64,000 bases of DNA. It comes from Cyanidiococcus yangmingshanensis (taxonomy: Eukaryota > Rhodophyta > Bangiophyceae > Cyanidiales > Cyanidiaceae). Below are positions 11,046-21,291 of this stretch, piece after piece. The translations under genes and the position numbers were made by a program. The notes under the pieces were generated by a model. The model searched no databases. It was not told the origin of the DNA and saw only the letters and a program-made list of their open reading frames with translations. The stretch lies in assembly GCA_013995675.1 (NCBI GenBank), contig VWRR01000006.1, positions 558,001-622,000 of the forward strand, given 5' to 3'. The stretch's first letter is position 1; each line of letters starts with the position of its first letter.

Positions 11046-11474
11046 CTGCCACTTTGGTTGCCCTGGCGATTCTCTGACCAGACCCAGTCACCAGGAGCGA
11101 GCGCACGAACAAGTACAGAGACAGGCGTAAGCGCGGGCTCAGATGCATCGACATGATGCGCGTGGTCTCTCTCGGGAATCTATCTGTGGGTTGTCTCTGG
11201 GCGATCGATTGCATGGTGGCCTCTGGGGGATATTTTCTGGATATGGCCAGGTCATTTTCTCCATAGGAGTCCATTCTTAGTGGCGTGTCTGTCTAGATGG
11301 AGATTGTGGACCAGCGACTGGGTCGTGTGCCGTGAGCGAGGCCCTCTTGCTGATCTTGGCTGAATCCCACATGGGGACGCCTGCGTAGGCGATCGCTGGG
11401 CTTGCGGCATCGTATGCAGCGCCGCTGGAACTGTGGCCGCGTACGACGATCGATCGGTTTGGCAGAGCCTGTGG

Positions 11475-11480
11475 TATAAG
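11475..11480 (+). promoter_or_regulatory. TATA-like element for SIR2
   Basis: TATAAG lies 45 bp upstream of the SIR2 ATG and 32 bp outside the inner end of duplication copy A, so the core promoter is not part of the duplicated segment. Confidence 0.4.
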
Positions 11481-11519
11481 TATTTACTTCAGCTATTTTG
11501 AGGCTTTTTTTTCGAGGGC

Positions 11520-12958
11520 ATGGACGGAACAAAGCGTACGCTTATCGAGGACTCTGAAGAATCGAGTCTGGTGTCGGAGGCCTCAGGCTTTTCAGACTCC
11601 GAAATCTTTTCTGCCGCTGAGGCCTTCATTGCAGACGAGCAGCGAGTCCAAAACGGCGGGGGTATAGGTGCTCTTCGTGAGCTCGTGGCGCAAGAACTAG
11701 GAGCCGAGAAGATAGCAGAGCTAGTTGCGGAAACGGGTCTCGATGAAGAGGCTGTTCTCGCCACTTTTTTAACGGCGTTGCTGAGACGTGGGCGTGAAAG
11801 GTTGAAGCGCCCGGATGTAAACACCTTGGACGACGTTGTGTCTCTGATCAGAAACTCGAGAAACATAGTTGTTCTTTGTGGGGCAGGCATATCCACTTCG
11901 ATGGGGATACCGGATTTTCGCAGTGAAGGTGGCATTTACGAACGAGTGCGTTCCCTGTATCCGTTTCTAGATGACCCACAAATGCTCTTCGATTTGGACC
12001 AGTTCTTTGTGGATCCTCGCCCATTTTATGAATTCGCATCCGAAATTTTTCCAAAAGAAGAGGCGCTCCAGAAAACCTCTTTTTGTCATCGCTTCATCGC
12101 ACAGTTGGAGCGGTCGGGCAGGTTGCTTCGATGTTACACGCAAAACATAGATGGTCTGGAGCGTGCTGCAGGAATCACTCGAACTGTATTTTGTCACGGG
12201 AGCTTCGAGACTTTGCGCTGCATCCGATGTGGTCACAAGAAGGACCATTCAAAATACAGATCGGCAGCAGATTCGCTCGGGCGAAGTCATCTACTGTGAG
12301 CTGTGCTCGTCGGGGAGGGGCACATGTTCGCCAGCCCACTGCTCAATCTCGCCCAGCGCTCGCTCGACTTCCATTGGGGAGAGCAGCGATGAAGACGATA
12401 TCGAACCAGGGCCTGTAATGAAACCTGGTATTGTATTTTTTGGGGAGCCTCTGCCTCAAGAATTCTTCGACTGCATAGAGAACGACATGCGACAAGCCGA
12501 TATGTTGCTCGTGATCGGCACTTCCCTGCAAGTTAGCACCGGTTGCTGATATTCCACGCAATTTGGATCCGACAGTTCCCCAAATTTTAGTGAATAGGGA
12601 GCTGGTCGCTCGTTCTCGGATCCATTTTGATGTCGAACTGCTAGGCGATTGCGATTATATCATTCGATTACTTGCCGAGCTGCTTAACTGGACAGAAGAT
12701 ATTGGCACGATAGAGCGGAGCGCGCTCTGCAAACAAGTCGACCAGTGCTTCACTCCGCCGAATCGCTACGTATTCCAGGGAGCTCGAATAGAACACAAGG
12801 AATCTGAAATCTGTTCGGAGAAAGAGCCATATCCCATTCGGCAACAAGCACATGGGATCACTGTGGAAGGAAAATGCGCTGTAGATGAGTGCTCATGCTC
12901 GAATGGACTCAAAGATATCGATGAAGAAACTGTAGCTCGAAGCCTCAGCCCTCAGTGA
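11520..12958 (+). CDS. SIR2: Sirtuin, Sir2/SIRT1 class NAD-dependent deacetylase, frame broken
   Basis: Class I sirtuins remove acetyl groups from lysines using NAD. Residues are numbered from the ATG at 11520. An acidic N-terminus precedes the catalytic core: GAGIS (121-125), PDFR (131-134), QNIDGLE (208-214), catalytic His 226 in CHGSF, and two zinc pairs CIRC and CELC. Then come [36 protein letters not shown] and HFDVELLGD, all typical of SIRT1/Sir2. The frame changes between [10 protein letters not shown] and GEVIYCELC (near 12260-12290) and again between SLQV and PVADIP (near 12535); each needs only one base. A ~100-residue C-terminal tail follows. Likely a nuclear enzyme acting on histones or transcription factors. 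Confidence 0.9.
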
Positions 12959-13063
12959 AATGTCGAGCAGTCGATTCCCTCCTCTTTTAGGATTGTTGCA
13001 TGTTGTTCATGGCTTATTTCGTTTCCGCGTCATTTATGACTGTGTGTTTCGAAAACAGTTGAA

Positions 13064-13387
13064 ATGAGCAGAAAAGAGAGGGCTGAAAGCGGTCTTCCGC
13101 ATTGTTCTAAGAAACCGTATCTCCAGTGACAGACAAAAAGCTTGCGTGGATTGTGCAAAAGTGACGATATCCCGAAGAAAACCCTTCCGTATGCTGCAGC
13201 CTTGGTTCCATGCACATTTCAGGCGTCTGCAGAACTGTCACTTGGACGTGCTCGTGTGGAGGACTCGTCGGCGTTGACCAACTATCCGCGCACGACTGAG
13301 ATTCGTATCTCCCTCGTGACTCAAGCGTGTTATATGGAGCGTTGGCAGTCCTGCTTGAGCCTTTGGCCAACGACTTGGACTGAAAGA
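13064..13387 (+). CDS. Unknown small protein, frame broken
   Basis: Starting at the ATG at 13064, coding-like sequence runs MSRKERAESGLPHCSKKPY, then in other frames LPVTDKKLAWIVQK and PKKTLPYAAALVPCTFQAS, ending at the TGA near 13387. No single frame spans it. I do not recognise the protein. It follows SIR2 by 100 bp on the same strand. Confidence 0.3.
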
Positions 13388-13973
13388 TGAAGCCTGTCTG
13401 CCACGTTGCAGGGCGAAGCTTCTTACTTCGTTTGCAGCTGCGAAGCCTTGAAATGGCCTCTGCTCCCTGCCTTTGGTAGCTTCATCTGACGGAAACCCCA
13501 AGCGTTCATGATCAAAGTCGCTCTCTGTCCTGTGAGTATTTGCGCAGCAGCTCCTTCCCATCTACTTTTATACGCAGAGCAATACTGTCTAAGACATGGG
13601 TCTGCTCATCATCCTAGGGGAGCGCCACCTGGGACCCGCCTGGTCGTCTAATAAGATACGCTCATCGCGTGCTTCTGGGTGACGATTCAACGCAGCTCTG
13701 AAGGCCAAGCATCATGAATTCTACAATCAATGACGGCGTATCTGACACGTTTTGACTGTACCCCGATCACATGATGCACGCACAGATCGGTTGCACAGTG
13801 CACGCATCCGTGCATGCGCATGCAGGACGATCGTGTTTGCACGCGATGCATGTCTTAGAGCGCTTAGCTGTCTCTACTTTGATCACGGTCAATCTTTGCG
13901 CTGTGTAAGAAAGCAGTAAAGATTGATTGTCACAACCACTTCGTAGAGATACGGAAAGCACCACTGAATACAG
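13388..13973. other. Intergenic region upstream of the RRM gene
   Basis: No gene recognised. At 13776-13850 TGCATG/GCATGC-type alternating purine-pyrimidine words cluster, including TGCATGCGCATGCA. This may be regulatory or simple sequence bias. Confidence 0.35.
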
Positions 13974-15260
13974 ATGAATCCAAGCTTTCTTCCAGACGCC
14001 CTCGGCATATCTTTCGATGTTCATCGGAAAATTTGGCAGTTGACGCCGCAGCGAGGAGGCCTGTTCGACTGGCGAAGACTCTATGAGCGCAGTACATCTG
14101 AGCATATGTCTACTTCTGGACACGCGGTGCCTGTTCCTGCTGTGAACTTTCGTTTCGTGAATCGTGAGTATGAGAAATCGATACATACGCGTTCTCCAGT
14201 CTCTGTGGCTCCTACCAGGATCGAATTTCTAACTCTAGATGATGCTGTGGAGTGGGCATTTTCTGCGCCTCCGTGCCTTGCACCGGTGTGCGCGATTGCC
14301 GCAGCAGATCTCTCGGGGAGCATCTCTTCAGTTTTGGACCCCAATGGTGCCGAAAATACTCAGATTTTCATCGGAGATCTTAGCGGTAACGTCTCCGAAC
14401 AAGATCTGGTTGAATGCTTCTCAAATTATGGTGCTGTGCGCAGCGCATACATTAAGCGCGACTCAATTAGTGGCAAGTGCATCGGATTTGGTTTTGTGGA
14501 GTTCCAGAGCGGCCATGACGCGGAACGAGCTAGAATATGCGCACACCGTCTCCGGATTTGCTCGAGGCGGATCCGAATCGGCCCCGCCTATCATCGTCGA
14601 AACGGTTACGAAGTTGTGGCGTACAAGCCTCCCGTCGGAATGACAACGGAGACGCTCCATAGGACTTTGACGGAAAACTTCGGACAATACGCGTTTGATC
14701 CTCACGGCACCTTTGTACTCGAGCCCAGGCGCTTGGGCCCTCTGTGGCAACTCGCTGATCGAGTTGTTCGTATTCGTTTTCGTCAGTCCTGGATTGCAGA
14801 TCTCATAGTACAAGCTGGCTGGATCGAGTGGTGGTCGGGGACCCGCTCGCCTGTGGAAGCCGCAGATCCCTATGCCATTTGCCGGAATGGTATCGAGGTT
14901 CAGTTCAGCGCTGATACATTCCCAGATGAACATGTGATCAGGCAGAGCTTTGAGGGCTTCGGAGCTCCCGTTCAAGACGTGCTCCCGGTGCCACGGAAGC
15001 ACGTAGCCTACGTCATATACGAAGCGTCTTGGCGTGGAATGTACGCTGCCCTGACAGCAATGCGACGCGTTCACATGATCTCTGCAACTCAAGTTTGGTG
15101 TCATCATTGCAAGGTTTCCGCTGAATTTCTCCTTGCCTACGGCATGTCAGTGGCGGATTGGGAACTACGTCAGACTGGAGTGATTCCTTCGGATTCCCAT
15201 GTTGTTTATGTTGGCTGTCCGGCGAAGCTGCCTGATCTACTTGTGGACCAACCCTATTAA
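13974..15260 (+). CDS. RNA-binding protein with RRM domains
   Basis: An ATG-started 428-codon frame. Residues ~129-206 are a clear RRM: RNP2 IFIGDL and RNP1 GFGFVEF. A second RRM-like region lies at ~315-375 (NGIEVQFSADTFPDEH through the beta strands at HVAYVIYEA), and a third may begin at HVVYVGCPAK just before the stop. Overall order resembles multi-RRM proteins of the Nam8/TIA/PUB1 type, which act in splicing or mRNA stability, but assignment to one is not possible. The stop at 15260 cuts the third RRM short and coding-like sequence continues beyond it, so this end is probably an artefact. Confidence 0.75.
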   Translation: MNPSFLPDALGISFDVHRKIWQLTPQRGGLFDWRRLYERSTSEHMSTSGHAVPVPAVNFRFVNREYEKSIHTRSPVSVAPTRIEFLTLDDAVEWAFSAPPCLAPVCAIAAADLSGSISSVLDPNGAENTQIFIGDLSGNVSEQDLVECFSNYGAVRSAYIKRDSISGKCIGFGFVEFQSGHDAERARICAHRLRICSRRIRIGPAYHRRNGYEVVAYKPPVGMTTETLHRTLTENFGQYAFDPHGTFVLEPRRLGPLWQLADRVVRIRFRQSWIADLIVQAGWIEWWSGTRSPVEAADPYAICRNGIEVQFSADTFPDEHVIRQSFEGFGAPVQDVLPVPRKHVAYVIYEASWRGMYAALTAMRRVHMISATQVWCHHCKVSAEFLLAYGMSVADWELRQTGVIPSDSHVVYVGCPAKLPDLLVDQPY

Positions 15261-16112
15261 CATGAATATTCCAACGTGGCTTTTCGTATTTTGCGTATCT
15301 CTGGACTGCCATCACGAAGATCTCCACGATGGCGGTCTTTTGCTTTCCAAAAATTCCTTTGTATCGAAATCAATCTATCCAGTGGATGGAAAAAGCGCCT
15401 CCCCATTCCCCATCATAAACCTCTCTTAAATCCAAAGGGAGGTTCGGATCTTGGATTGCGGAGAGCTGATGATGGATCCCAATCGAGTGCTTGGTCGCCT
15501 CATCAGCGAGTGGCTTTCCAGCGCATGCGTCGCAACTTACAAACGAATTCCATCTGAAATTCAACAATCCCGGTGGGAACGAATGAGGCTTTGCCGGTGA
15601 TCGGACTATTCAAAGTAAAATGCTAGCTGTCAAACGCCGCTGGGCTATCGCAACAAAATCATTTTCCTTCGTGAGCCCGGTGATCTCTTCTCCAGGGCGA
15701 ACGGATTGGAACGAGCACTTCTAAACTGAGAATCACAAACGCGTACATGTCGATGTATTCAAAAGATCCAGCTGCTGTGCGAGCACATTTTGAGGCACAT
15801 CTGCATGTGTCTTCATCTTATGGAGGGATTGTCTGCAGAGCGCATTGGGCATCGACACCAAAGAGGCTATAGTACACGTCACGTTTGAGTCGTTGCTTGA
15901 AGAGCGAGAGACAATCGCCCACTACATCACTCTCCTATGGATCACTCCCAAGCGGGATACCTGATTATTCCGTACTGGCCCGCTGCAGACGATGCTGAAA
16001 AGCCATTTGCTGAATGGAATAGCGTCTGCATATGCCAATATCTGAAAGTTTCTGCGTGCAGCACGCTTACTTCTCATCTGGTATGCTGCTATTTTTGCCT
16101 AGACATCCGGTG
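15261..16112 (+). other. Coding-like sequence hopping frames, probable continuation of the RRM gene or a separate gene
   Basis: After the stop at 15260 the plus strand keeps protein-like stretches in changing frames: ELMMDPNRVLGRLISEWLSS (about 15463), LRITNAYMSMYSKDPAAVRA (about 15730), EAIVHVTFESLLEERETIAH (about 15870) and QAGYLIIPYWPAADDAEKPF (about 15950), ending near 16112. No family is recognised. It overlaps the 3' end of HSF by a few bases. Either the RRM protein is much longer than the open frame, or a second gene lies here. Confidence 0.35.
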
Positions 16113-17445
16113 ATTGCTCATCAAGCAGCATGCCCTGATTTGTTGACCCTGGCATACTCGTTGATGCGGCCTGTGCATCTGTCGTCGTCGAACTCAAGGC
16201 TTGATCCATCGGAGACTCTGTTCCACCCGAGGGCGGATTACTGGCAGTCGTCGAGCGTCCGCCAACAGAGACTGCGGCCTCCACGGCAAACCCACAGGCA
16301 CGCCCACAACGACGTGCACACAGCGCCAACAGATGGCTGCGAAACCTATCTACAATGTGCATGGTTTCTGTACATATCCCGAACAGCTCGCGCTCTTGTT
16401 GCGCTTCAATCTCTGCGACCAGACTTAACACCGTATTAATGTGCACGTACTCGGTGTTTTCGGCCTCCAGGCGTTGGCGTAATGTGGCGACCAGGGCGCT
16501 AGTTGGAGACTTTTCTGGGCGACCAACACTGCTCAGCTGTGGTTTCAACATTCCCAAGTGTCCACCTTGTTTGACAAGCTCCTCTGAGAAAGTGCATGAT
16601 GCAGACTCCGCTTGGCTGCGTGTCATGTTTTGCAGAGTACTTGTCGGGGCATCCTCTGAACGAGACCAGAGAGGCATTTTCGAAGCGAGATCCGGCGAAA
16701 AGCTGGGGCGCGAGGTGTATTGCTCAGCTCCTAGATTGCGGTTCGAGGCTGTCTCCAAACGGGACGGATGGCTCCTCGGTGAGTGCGTTCCGTATGCACC
16801 GGGTGCGTTCATCAATATCGGCCAACCTACGTTCCCTGAGGAGCTGAACACTTCAGCAGACCTACCGTGATAGGGACCCCAACAAACCTGAGCCGGACGC
16901 CGTGGACCGTACCCCCCGCCGGGCCAGGAAGACGCTGCTTCATGGGTCGGTGCGGTGGGTGGCGGCGAAGGCAAACGCACTTTCTTAGGGCTCTCTCCAG
17001 ACAGCGAGGGCGCAGTTGCGTCAGAGCCGAAGCTAGAGGGATTGGGCGGTGTCGGTCTTCGATTTGGCCTGCGCTCTATAAGTGCCAAGAGATCGTGACG
17101 ATCACGCCGAAAGTTCGGGTTCCGATACTCAAGCCGCACGCACGAACTCTTGTTAAAGGCATACTGGTTGAGTTGACGAACAAAGCTGGAAAAGTTATGG
17201 TGCTTGAAGTACCGTGGCAAAATTTCGCTCGTAAAACGTCCCGGCTCCAGAACAACAAACGCATCTCCAGCTTCAGTCCAGGCGCAGAGGTCATCCGTGC
17301 TCGGGTCCGACACGAGTTCATATAACTTCATTACAAACGGAGTGGGTTCCGCTCGCTTCACCCGCTCCGAACTCGACCTCCCTGGAGATCCCTCTGAACT
17401 TTCCCCTCCAGACTTTGTTTCCGCAGCTCTTGCCAGTAAATCCAT
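16099..17445 (-). CDS. HSF: Heat shock transcription factor
   Basis: HSF trimers bind nGAAn repeats and induce chaperone genes. From the ATG at 17445 the protein is 448 residues. The DNA-binding domain is at ~35-120: TPFVMKLYELVSDPSTDDL, LPRYFKHHNFSSFVRQLNQ and LEYRNPNFRRDRHDLL. A coiled region at ~330-400 (LVATLRQRLEAENTEYVHIN, LVAEIEAQQEREL) fits the HR-A/B trimerisation zone, though it is unusually far from the DNA-binding domain. The linker is Pro/Ser-rich. A frame extension to a GTG at 17520 is not needed. An inverted GAA/TTC pair lies ~100 bp upstream. It is convergent with the RRM gene. Confidence 0.9.
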   Translation of the reverse strand: MDLLARAAETKSGGESSEGSPGRSSSERVKRAEPTPFVMKLYELVSDPSTDDLCAWTEAGDAFVVLEPGRFTSEILPRYFKHHNFSSFVRQLNQYAFNKSSCVRLEYRNPNFRRDRHDLLALIERRPNRRPTPPNPSSFGSDATAPSLSGESPKKVRLPSPPPTAPTHEAASSWPGGGYGPRRPAQVCWGPYHGRSAEVFSSSGNVGWPILMNAPGAYGTHSPRSHPSRLETASNRNLGAEQYTSRPSFSPDLASKMPLWSRSEDAPTSTLQNMTRSQAESASCTFSEELVKQGGHLGMLKPQLSSVGRPEKSPTSALVATLRQRLEAENTEYVHINTVLSLVAEIEAQQERELFGICTETMHIVDRFRSHLLALCARRCGRACGFAVEAAVSVGGRSTTASNPPSGGTESPMDQALSSTTTDAQAASTSMPGSTNQGMLLDEQSPDV

Positions 17446-17940
17446 TGTTACATGTGCCGCGACAGTAGTCGCAGACCCGTAAACGTTTTTAGAAGAATAA
17501 AAAGAAAATAGATACCTCACTGGACGGATCCCCGAGCCTAGAACATTCTACGCCAGGCTCGCCGCCCGGCCCGATCCAACATGAATATAAATAGACATAG
17601 CGGTCAAACGCCGCTGGCGAGGCCACGATCCGCACGTTTTAGCCACAGGAGCTGGACAGCGTCTTCGTCCTCCAGAGGGCGGCGCGAGCTTCTAGATCTT
17701 TTCGCGAAGAAGCAAGTTGATCTCGATGCGCCGTCCCATGCATTTCCATGCTCCATACAAAGTTGCAGGGTACACGTGTCCTCTTATGTCCACTTTATCT
17801 ATTTTTGGATCCGGACTGGACTCTCGAGCGAAACGTTCCGTCAACAGGCTGGAAAGCACGCTTTAAGGCACTTAAATGAATCGCGATGTATCATCACTTT
17901 GTAACTTCTACAGATCATTACAAACTTGTGGAAATAATGG
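17446..17940. other. Upstream region of HSF and of the next plus-strand gene
   Basis: A 107-codon ATG-started frame at 17581-17904 does not look like a protein. It starts at a TATAAATA word (17585-17592), which may instead be a promoter for a plus-strand transcript. No structured RNA was recognised. Confidence 0.3.
17541..17548. promoter_or_regulatory. Possible heat shock element
   Basis: GAACATTC is a head-to-head GAAnnTTC pair, the minimal HSF half-site dimer, about 96 bp upstream of the HSF start. It suggests autoregulation, but a single pair occurs often by chance. Confidence 0.3.
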
Positions 17941-18446
17941 ATGGATTCGGAGCTTTCATGCAGTGAATGCTTTGGAAATGGTTGTTTTATAAAACATCGT
18001 CCTCACAGCATAGAGCCGTCTCGGCAAACAGCAATTCATAGAGACTTGCAACCTGTTTTCGACAGAGCTGAGACTATCTACGCGAAAACTTCGATTCTTT
18101 CGTGTTTTTGGTACGTCGGACAACTATCCTGGCATTTGAAAGCGGGCTGCGCGTTGACCGCCCTCCCTTGACGGATTCTCCGCGTTTTGCTGATTCTGCT
18201 ATCGGCGTTACCTAGGAGTCCGTCTCGCTATGCAAAACAAAATTCAATGGATATGCTGTTCCTGTTGTCTCGCCTATGGTGTTGATTCGCAAGTATGCAA
18301 CGTTTCTCCGGAACGAGCACTCCCTGATTTTGAACGCAGAGATAGAGCTACGTTCACGTCCTGGAATCGAACATGTTCTTTGTTTCAGCGTTACCACGGT
18401 GCGCAAGCACAGTCTTGAGATGACGTGCGCTAAACCATACTCCTGA
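17941..18446 (+). CDS. Unknown protein, frame broken
   Basis: From the ATG at 17941 (MDSELSCSECFGNGCF) protein-like sequence runs to FDRAE, shifts frame near 18065, continues FVFLVRRTTILAFESGLRVD, and after an in-frame TAG near 18210 goes on as VVSPMVLIRKYATFLRNEHS to a TGA at 18446. Amino-acid composition is convincingly coding. No family recognised; about 165 residues. Both breaks may be assembly errors. Confidence 0.4.
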
Positions 18447-18688
18447 GGTCATTCAAGAACATCTCGGAGAACTAGAATAGCAGCCAATCGTCCTGGTGCA
18501 CATCCTAATTTGCTGTTATTTTCTGAACGTACCGAAGGCGGCCTTGCGACGCAGGCAACTGTTTTTGGTCAAGAAAGAAAGAGTTCGTGAAGCTAGCACC
18601 TTGCCTTTGTAGTTCTGCAGTGGGAACGTATTAAACGACAATCATTGACGAGTTTCCGGTCGAATTTTCGGCACACTGCGAACTTGCT

Positions 18689-19336
18689 ATGCTTGCGTTT
18701 ACGTTTTATCCACTTGCGATTCACGACTCGTCTTCGACCGGTGCGTGCTCGAGGAAGACATTACCCGCGAGAGGAGCGACTTCGCTCCCCAAACTAGTCC
18801 ATCAAAGTCAAACTCGATGTAGACGAACTTGCCTCTGTTCGCGCTCGAGGAACCAGGCGAGCTTTATACTTCGCTGCACGAACAGCGAAGAACGAGGCGA
18901 GTCACAACGAGCTGACTCGAGCGAGACGGGGGCACTACCACCGAGCACACGAAAATTGCCGCCTGATATTGTAGAGGAGCAAATTACCGAACAGCGGGTA
19001 CGTTTTGCGGAACCAGTTGGCTCCGAGAAGATAGCTATTGCGTTCACTTGTGCACGCTGTGAGACCCGGGTGCGTAAGCGGTTCAGTCGCCATGCTTACC
19101 TCAATGGAATTGTAATCATTTCCTGTCCGGGTTGTCAGGTGCGACACCTCATTGCGGATAACATTGGCTGGTTCAAAGATATACCTCGCTCTGCAGGCCG
19201 CGCCGGATACCACATTGATGATTTCGCTAAAGTAGAGCGTGTCTCAATGGAAGTTTTCGAGCTCGAGGAGTCTTTCTACTCGACAAAGGCAGAGCTCGGT
19301 AAAGGAGAATTAGAGTCTAGTGACGATCCGCATTAG
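18689..19336 (+). CDS. DNL-type zinc finger protein (Zim17/Hep1 family)
   Basis: Zim17/Hep1 proteins keep mitochondrial or plastid Hsp70 soluble. The 215-residue frame starts at the ATG at 18689. The first ~110 residues look like an organelle-targeting and linker region. The domain follows: IAFTCARCETRVRKRFSR, AYLNGIVIISCPGCQVRHL and the DNL-equivalent IADNIGWF. Both CxxC zinc pairs (CARC, CPGC) are present. An acidic tail ends the protein. Mitochondrial versus plastid location cannot be settled by eye; the long N-terminus fits either. Confidence 0.9.
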   Translation: MLAFTFYPLAIHDSSSTGACSRKTLPARGATSLPKLVHQSQTRCRRTCLCSRSRNQASFILRCTNSEERGESQRADSSETGALPPSTRKLPPDIVEEQITEQRVRFAEPVGSEKIAIAFTCARCETRVRKRFSRHAYLNGIVIISCPGCQVRHLIADNIGWFKDIPRSAGRAGYHIDDFAKVERVSMEVFELEESFYSTKAELGKGELESSDDPH

Positions 19337-19729
19337 ACGAGACACTTGCACTGTGCTGAAGCGCAAAAGAATTATCTGCATGTTTTCGTAGCTCTCAGTG
19401 ATTCGGACTGAAAGCAGTTTTTCCGAGCTGGAGTGTCCACTCGAAACGCACAGCTGAGAACTGAATAAAACGATCTCAAAATTCTCTTGTGAGTACCAAG
19501 AATACGGGGACACACGGTATCTTTAGCGAGGGAAATCCAGCAATATGTGATGCTTCGTGGTCTGAACAACCGTCGTGACACGGCCATCCGAATAGACACA
19601 TTTCTATACCTTCGCAGCTGTCTCGAGCGAGCGCGAAACGTTTTTACCTTACAATAGACGCGATTTCATCACTCGTGCAAGTGCGGGCGCCAAACTTGTG
19701 AAAACTATCTACCAGTCTTTCCGAGGAAT
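19337..19729. other. Intergenic, nothing recognised
   Basis: Only short frames under 80 codons, on the minus strand. No RNA gene or repeat seen. Confidence 0.4.
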
Positions 19730-20638
19730 ATGCTTCAGTGGAGTCAGCGCCAGAGAAGGCTGTTTCTTTTATGCTTCGGTAGCGTTATCCTGTTGTTTCT
19801 TTGGATGAGAGCAAGAGAGCGATCAAAAGGGGTCCAAGTCGAAGATCTAGTGCTTGTTCGAAGGACGCAGCGACCTCTGTACCTCTTCATCGCAGGCATA
19901 GAAGGGGCTGGCCATAATACCGTTCGCGAGCTTTTAAAACCTTGCGCAACTGCGGAGATCAAGGATCCAGGGTTCCACCTAGACGGAGGTGAGGAGCCCG
20001 AGCACCGCTACGCCAAGTTTTTTGCCGAGTCGCTCGAGCTATCCCTTCGAGATCGTCGCGTACTGTCCGTGCGGAGCAGGAATGTTGTCATCCTGGATGC
20101 GCTGAGCACCTTTCCCATAGGGCCCGAAAGGGAGCCGACTAGGAGGCCAGATCTTGAGGTGTTGCTTGATCTGCACCGAAAAGGTGTCGTGGAGTTACGC
20201 GTTCTGGTCTTGTGGCGCGAGCCGTTGCGTTGCGTCCAGTATGCCGCTTCTCGAAGCAAGGCCCGCGATCCATTGCTTGTCGCTCGCGTTGTGGAAGAGA
20301 GTCTGCTTTATCTCAGCAAACAAATAGAACACATGCCAACCGAGCTCTGGACAATCATGAACTACGATGACTTCGTTGCGAACCCATCCAAATTCGATTC
20401 AACAATAGCTTCGTTACTGCCGGAGACGGCACGATGCAGCTCGCGGAAACTGGATCCAGAACGAGTACGTGAGCTGCATCGAATTTACGAACATCAAACG
20501 CTCTCCATGAATGAGCTCGGTGAGCGAGAATGCCGTTTACCGGACAATCTATGCGGCAACCTCGAAAATGCCCTGAGCGAGTTTTTAGACAAACGGGCGT
20601 TCATGTGGGCACCATTGGCTGAGTTTGCGGCAAGTTAG
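19730..20638 (+). CDS. Type II membrane sulfotransferase-like protein
   Basis: A 302-residue frame from the ATG at 19730. A basic N-terminus (MLQWSQRQRR) and one hydrophobic helix (about residues 11-26) make a signal anchor, as in Golgi glycosyl- and sulfotransferases. A glycine-rich loop follows in LYLFIAGIEGAGHNTVREL, matching the 5'-phosphosulfate loop of PAPS-dependent enzymes, although the usual GKGTT/SGTT is degenerate (GAGHNT). A later RVLVLWREPLRCVQYAASRS resembles the 3'-phosphate-binding RdP...S segment. Probable role: sulfation of a Golgi glycan, fitting algae with sulfated polysaccharides. Substrate unknown; the degenerate loop is the main caution. Confidence 0.6.
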   Translation: MLQWSQRQRRLFLLCFGSVILLFLWMRARERSKGVQVEDLVLVRRTQRPLYLFIAGIEGAGHNTVRELLKPCATAEIKDPGFHLDGGEEPEHRYAKFFAESLELSLRDRRVLSVRSRNVVILDALSTFPIGPEREPTRRPDLEVLLDLHRKGVVELRVLVLWREPLRCVQYAASRSKARDPLLVARVVEESLLYLSKQIEHMPTELWTIMNYDDFVANPSKFDSTIASLLPETARCSSRKLDPERVRELHRIYEHQTLSMNELGERECRLPDNLCGNLENALSEFLDKRAFMWAPLAEFAAS

Positions 20639-20829
20639 GAACAGTCAAGTTGACGAACTCTAAACTGAGATTCCAACGTGCCTGCCGTTGCTGCCTAGTA
20701 CCGATGATGAAGGATGCCGCACTTTACCGAAGGAAACGTATCGATACGTAACAAGACCAATCTAGTACAACTCGTGCTGGAAATGGTTCTTGGCAGTACT
20801 GACTCTTCTCCCACCTCTAGGAGCAAGCA

Positions 20830-21291
20830 ATGTGCACAAATCTATTTATTTGCAAGTCCGCAGTAACGAATGGGCGTGTTCGTTCTGAGTATGTGCAGAT
20901 TGCGAATGGTAGTAGCGTCGATCGCTGGCCATTGTACGATCCTTTGCAGTCCCATCTGGATGGATCTGCATGTCTGTGGAATGACGTACGGCAGATCACG
21001 CGTTGGTAAGCGATCCAACAGTTGCCGTATCCAAAGAAGGTGCAGAATGGTTCATCGAAATTTAGCGATTTCTTTTGCCTTTCGGTACATTCAGACCCGA
21101 AAAAGATGGCTCCGGTGTTTGCCTTTCCACACTGTTCTTGCCTGTGCGCTTTGGAGCCGGGAAACGAGGCATTCGTGCAGACAGAAACTGCACAGGAGCA
21201 CTATTCGAGGAAAATCCCAGTGTATGATCCAGTGGTGTCGTCCGCATGGAGCCGTTGGCCTTTTTTTCCGAGCGTAGCTCCATCATTTTAG
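20830..21291 (+). CDS. Possible small protein interrupted by one in-frame stop
   Basis: From the ATG at 20830 a protein-like frame (VDRWPLYDPLQSHLDGSACL) reaches a TAA at 21007-21009 and continues in the same frame as AIQQLPYPKKVQNGSS to a TAG at 21291. GTAAGCG sits exactly at the stop and could be a splice donor, but no suitable acceptor restores the frame. An ATG-started 100-codon minus frame (21062-21364) overlaps and is the competing interpretation. Confidence 0.3.

Larger units (their letters stand above)
8506..11443. repeat. Inverted segmental duplication, copy A
   Basis: About 2.94 kb that reappears in reverse orientation at 28222-31221. The match starts abruptly at TATGTTCGAAAG near 8506 and ends at GGCCGCGTA near 11443. 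Flanking sequence outside these points is unrelated. Copies differ by scattered substitutions, a few single-base indels and one unit of a ~63 bp tandem array. It contains one DP gene and three tandem-repeat blocks. No terminal inverted repeats, target-site duplication or transposase are seen, so it is a segmental duplication, not a recognisable transposon. Confidence 0.95.

Noticed and set aside
8506-11443. Transposon as the source of the duplicated segment
   Set aside because: No terminal inverted repeats, target-site duplication or transposase; the content is a host transcription-factor gene.
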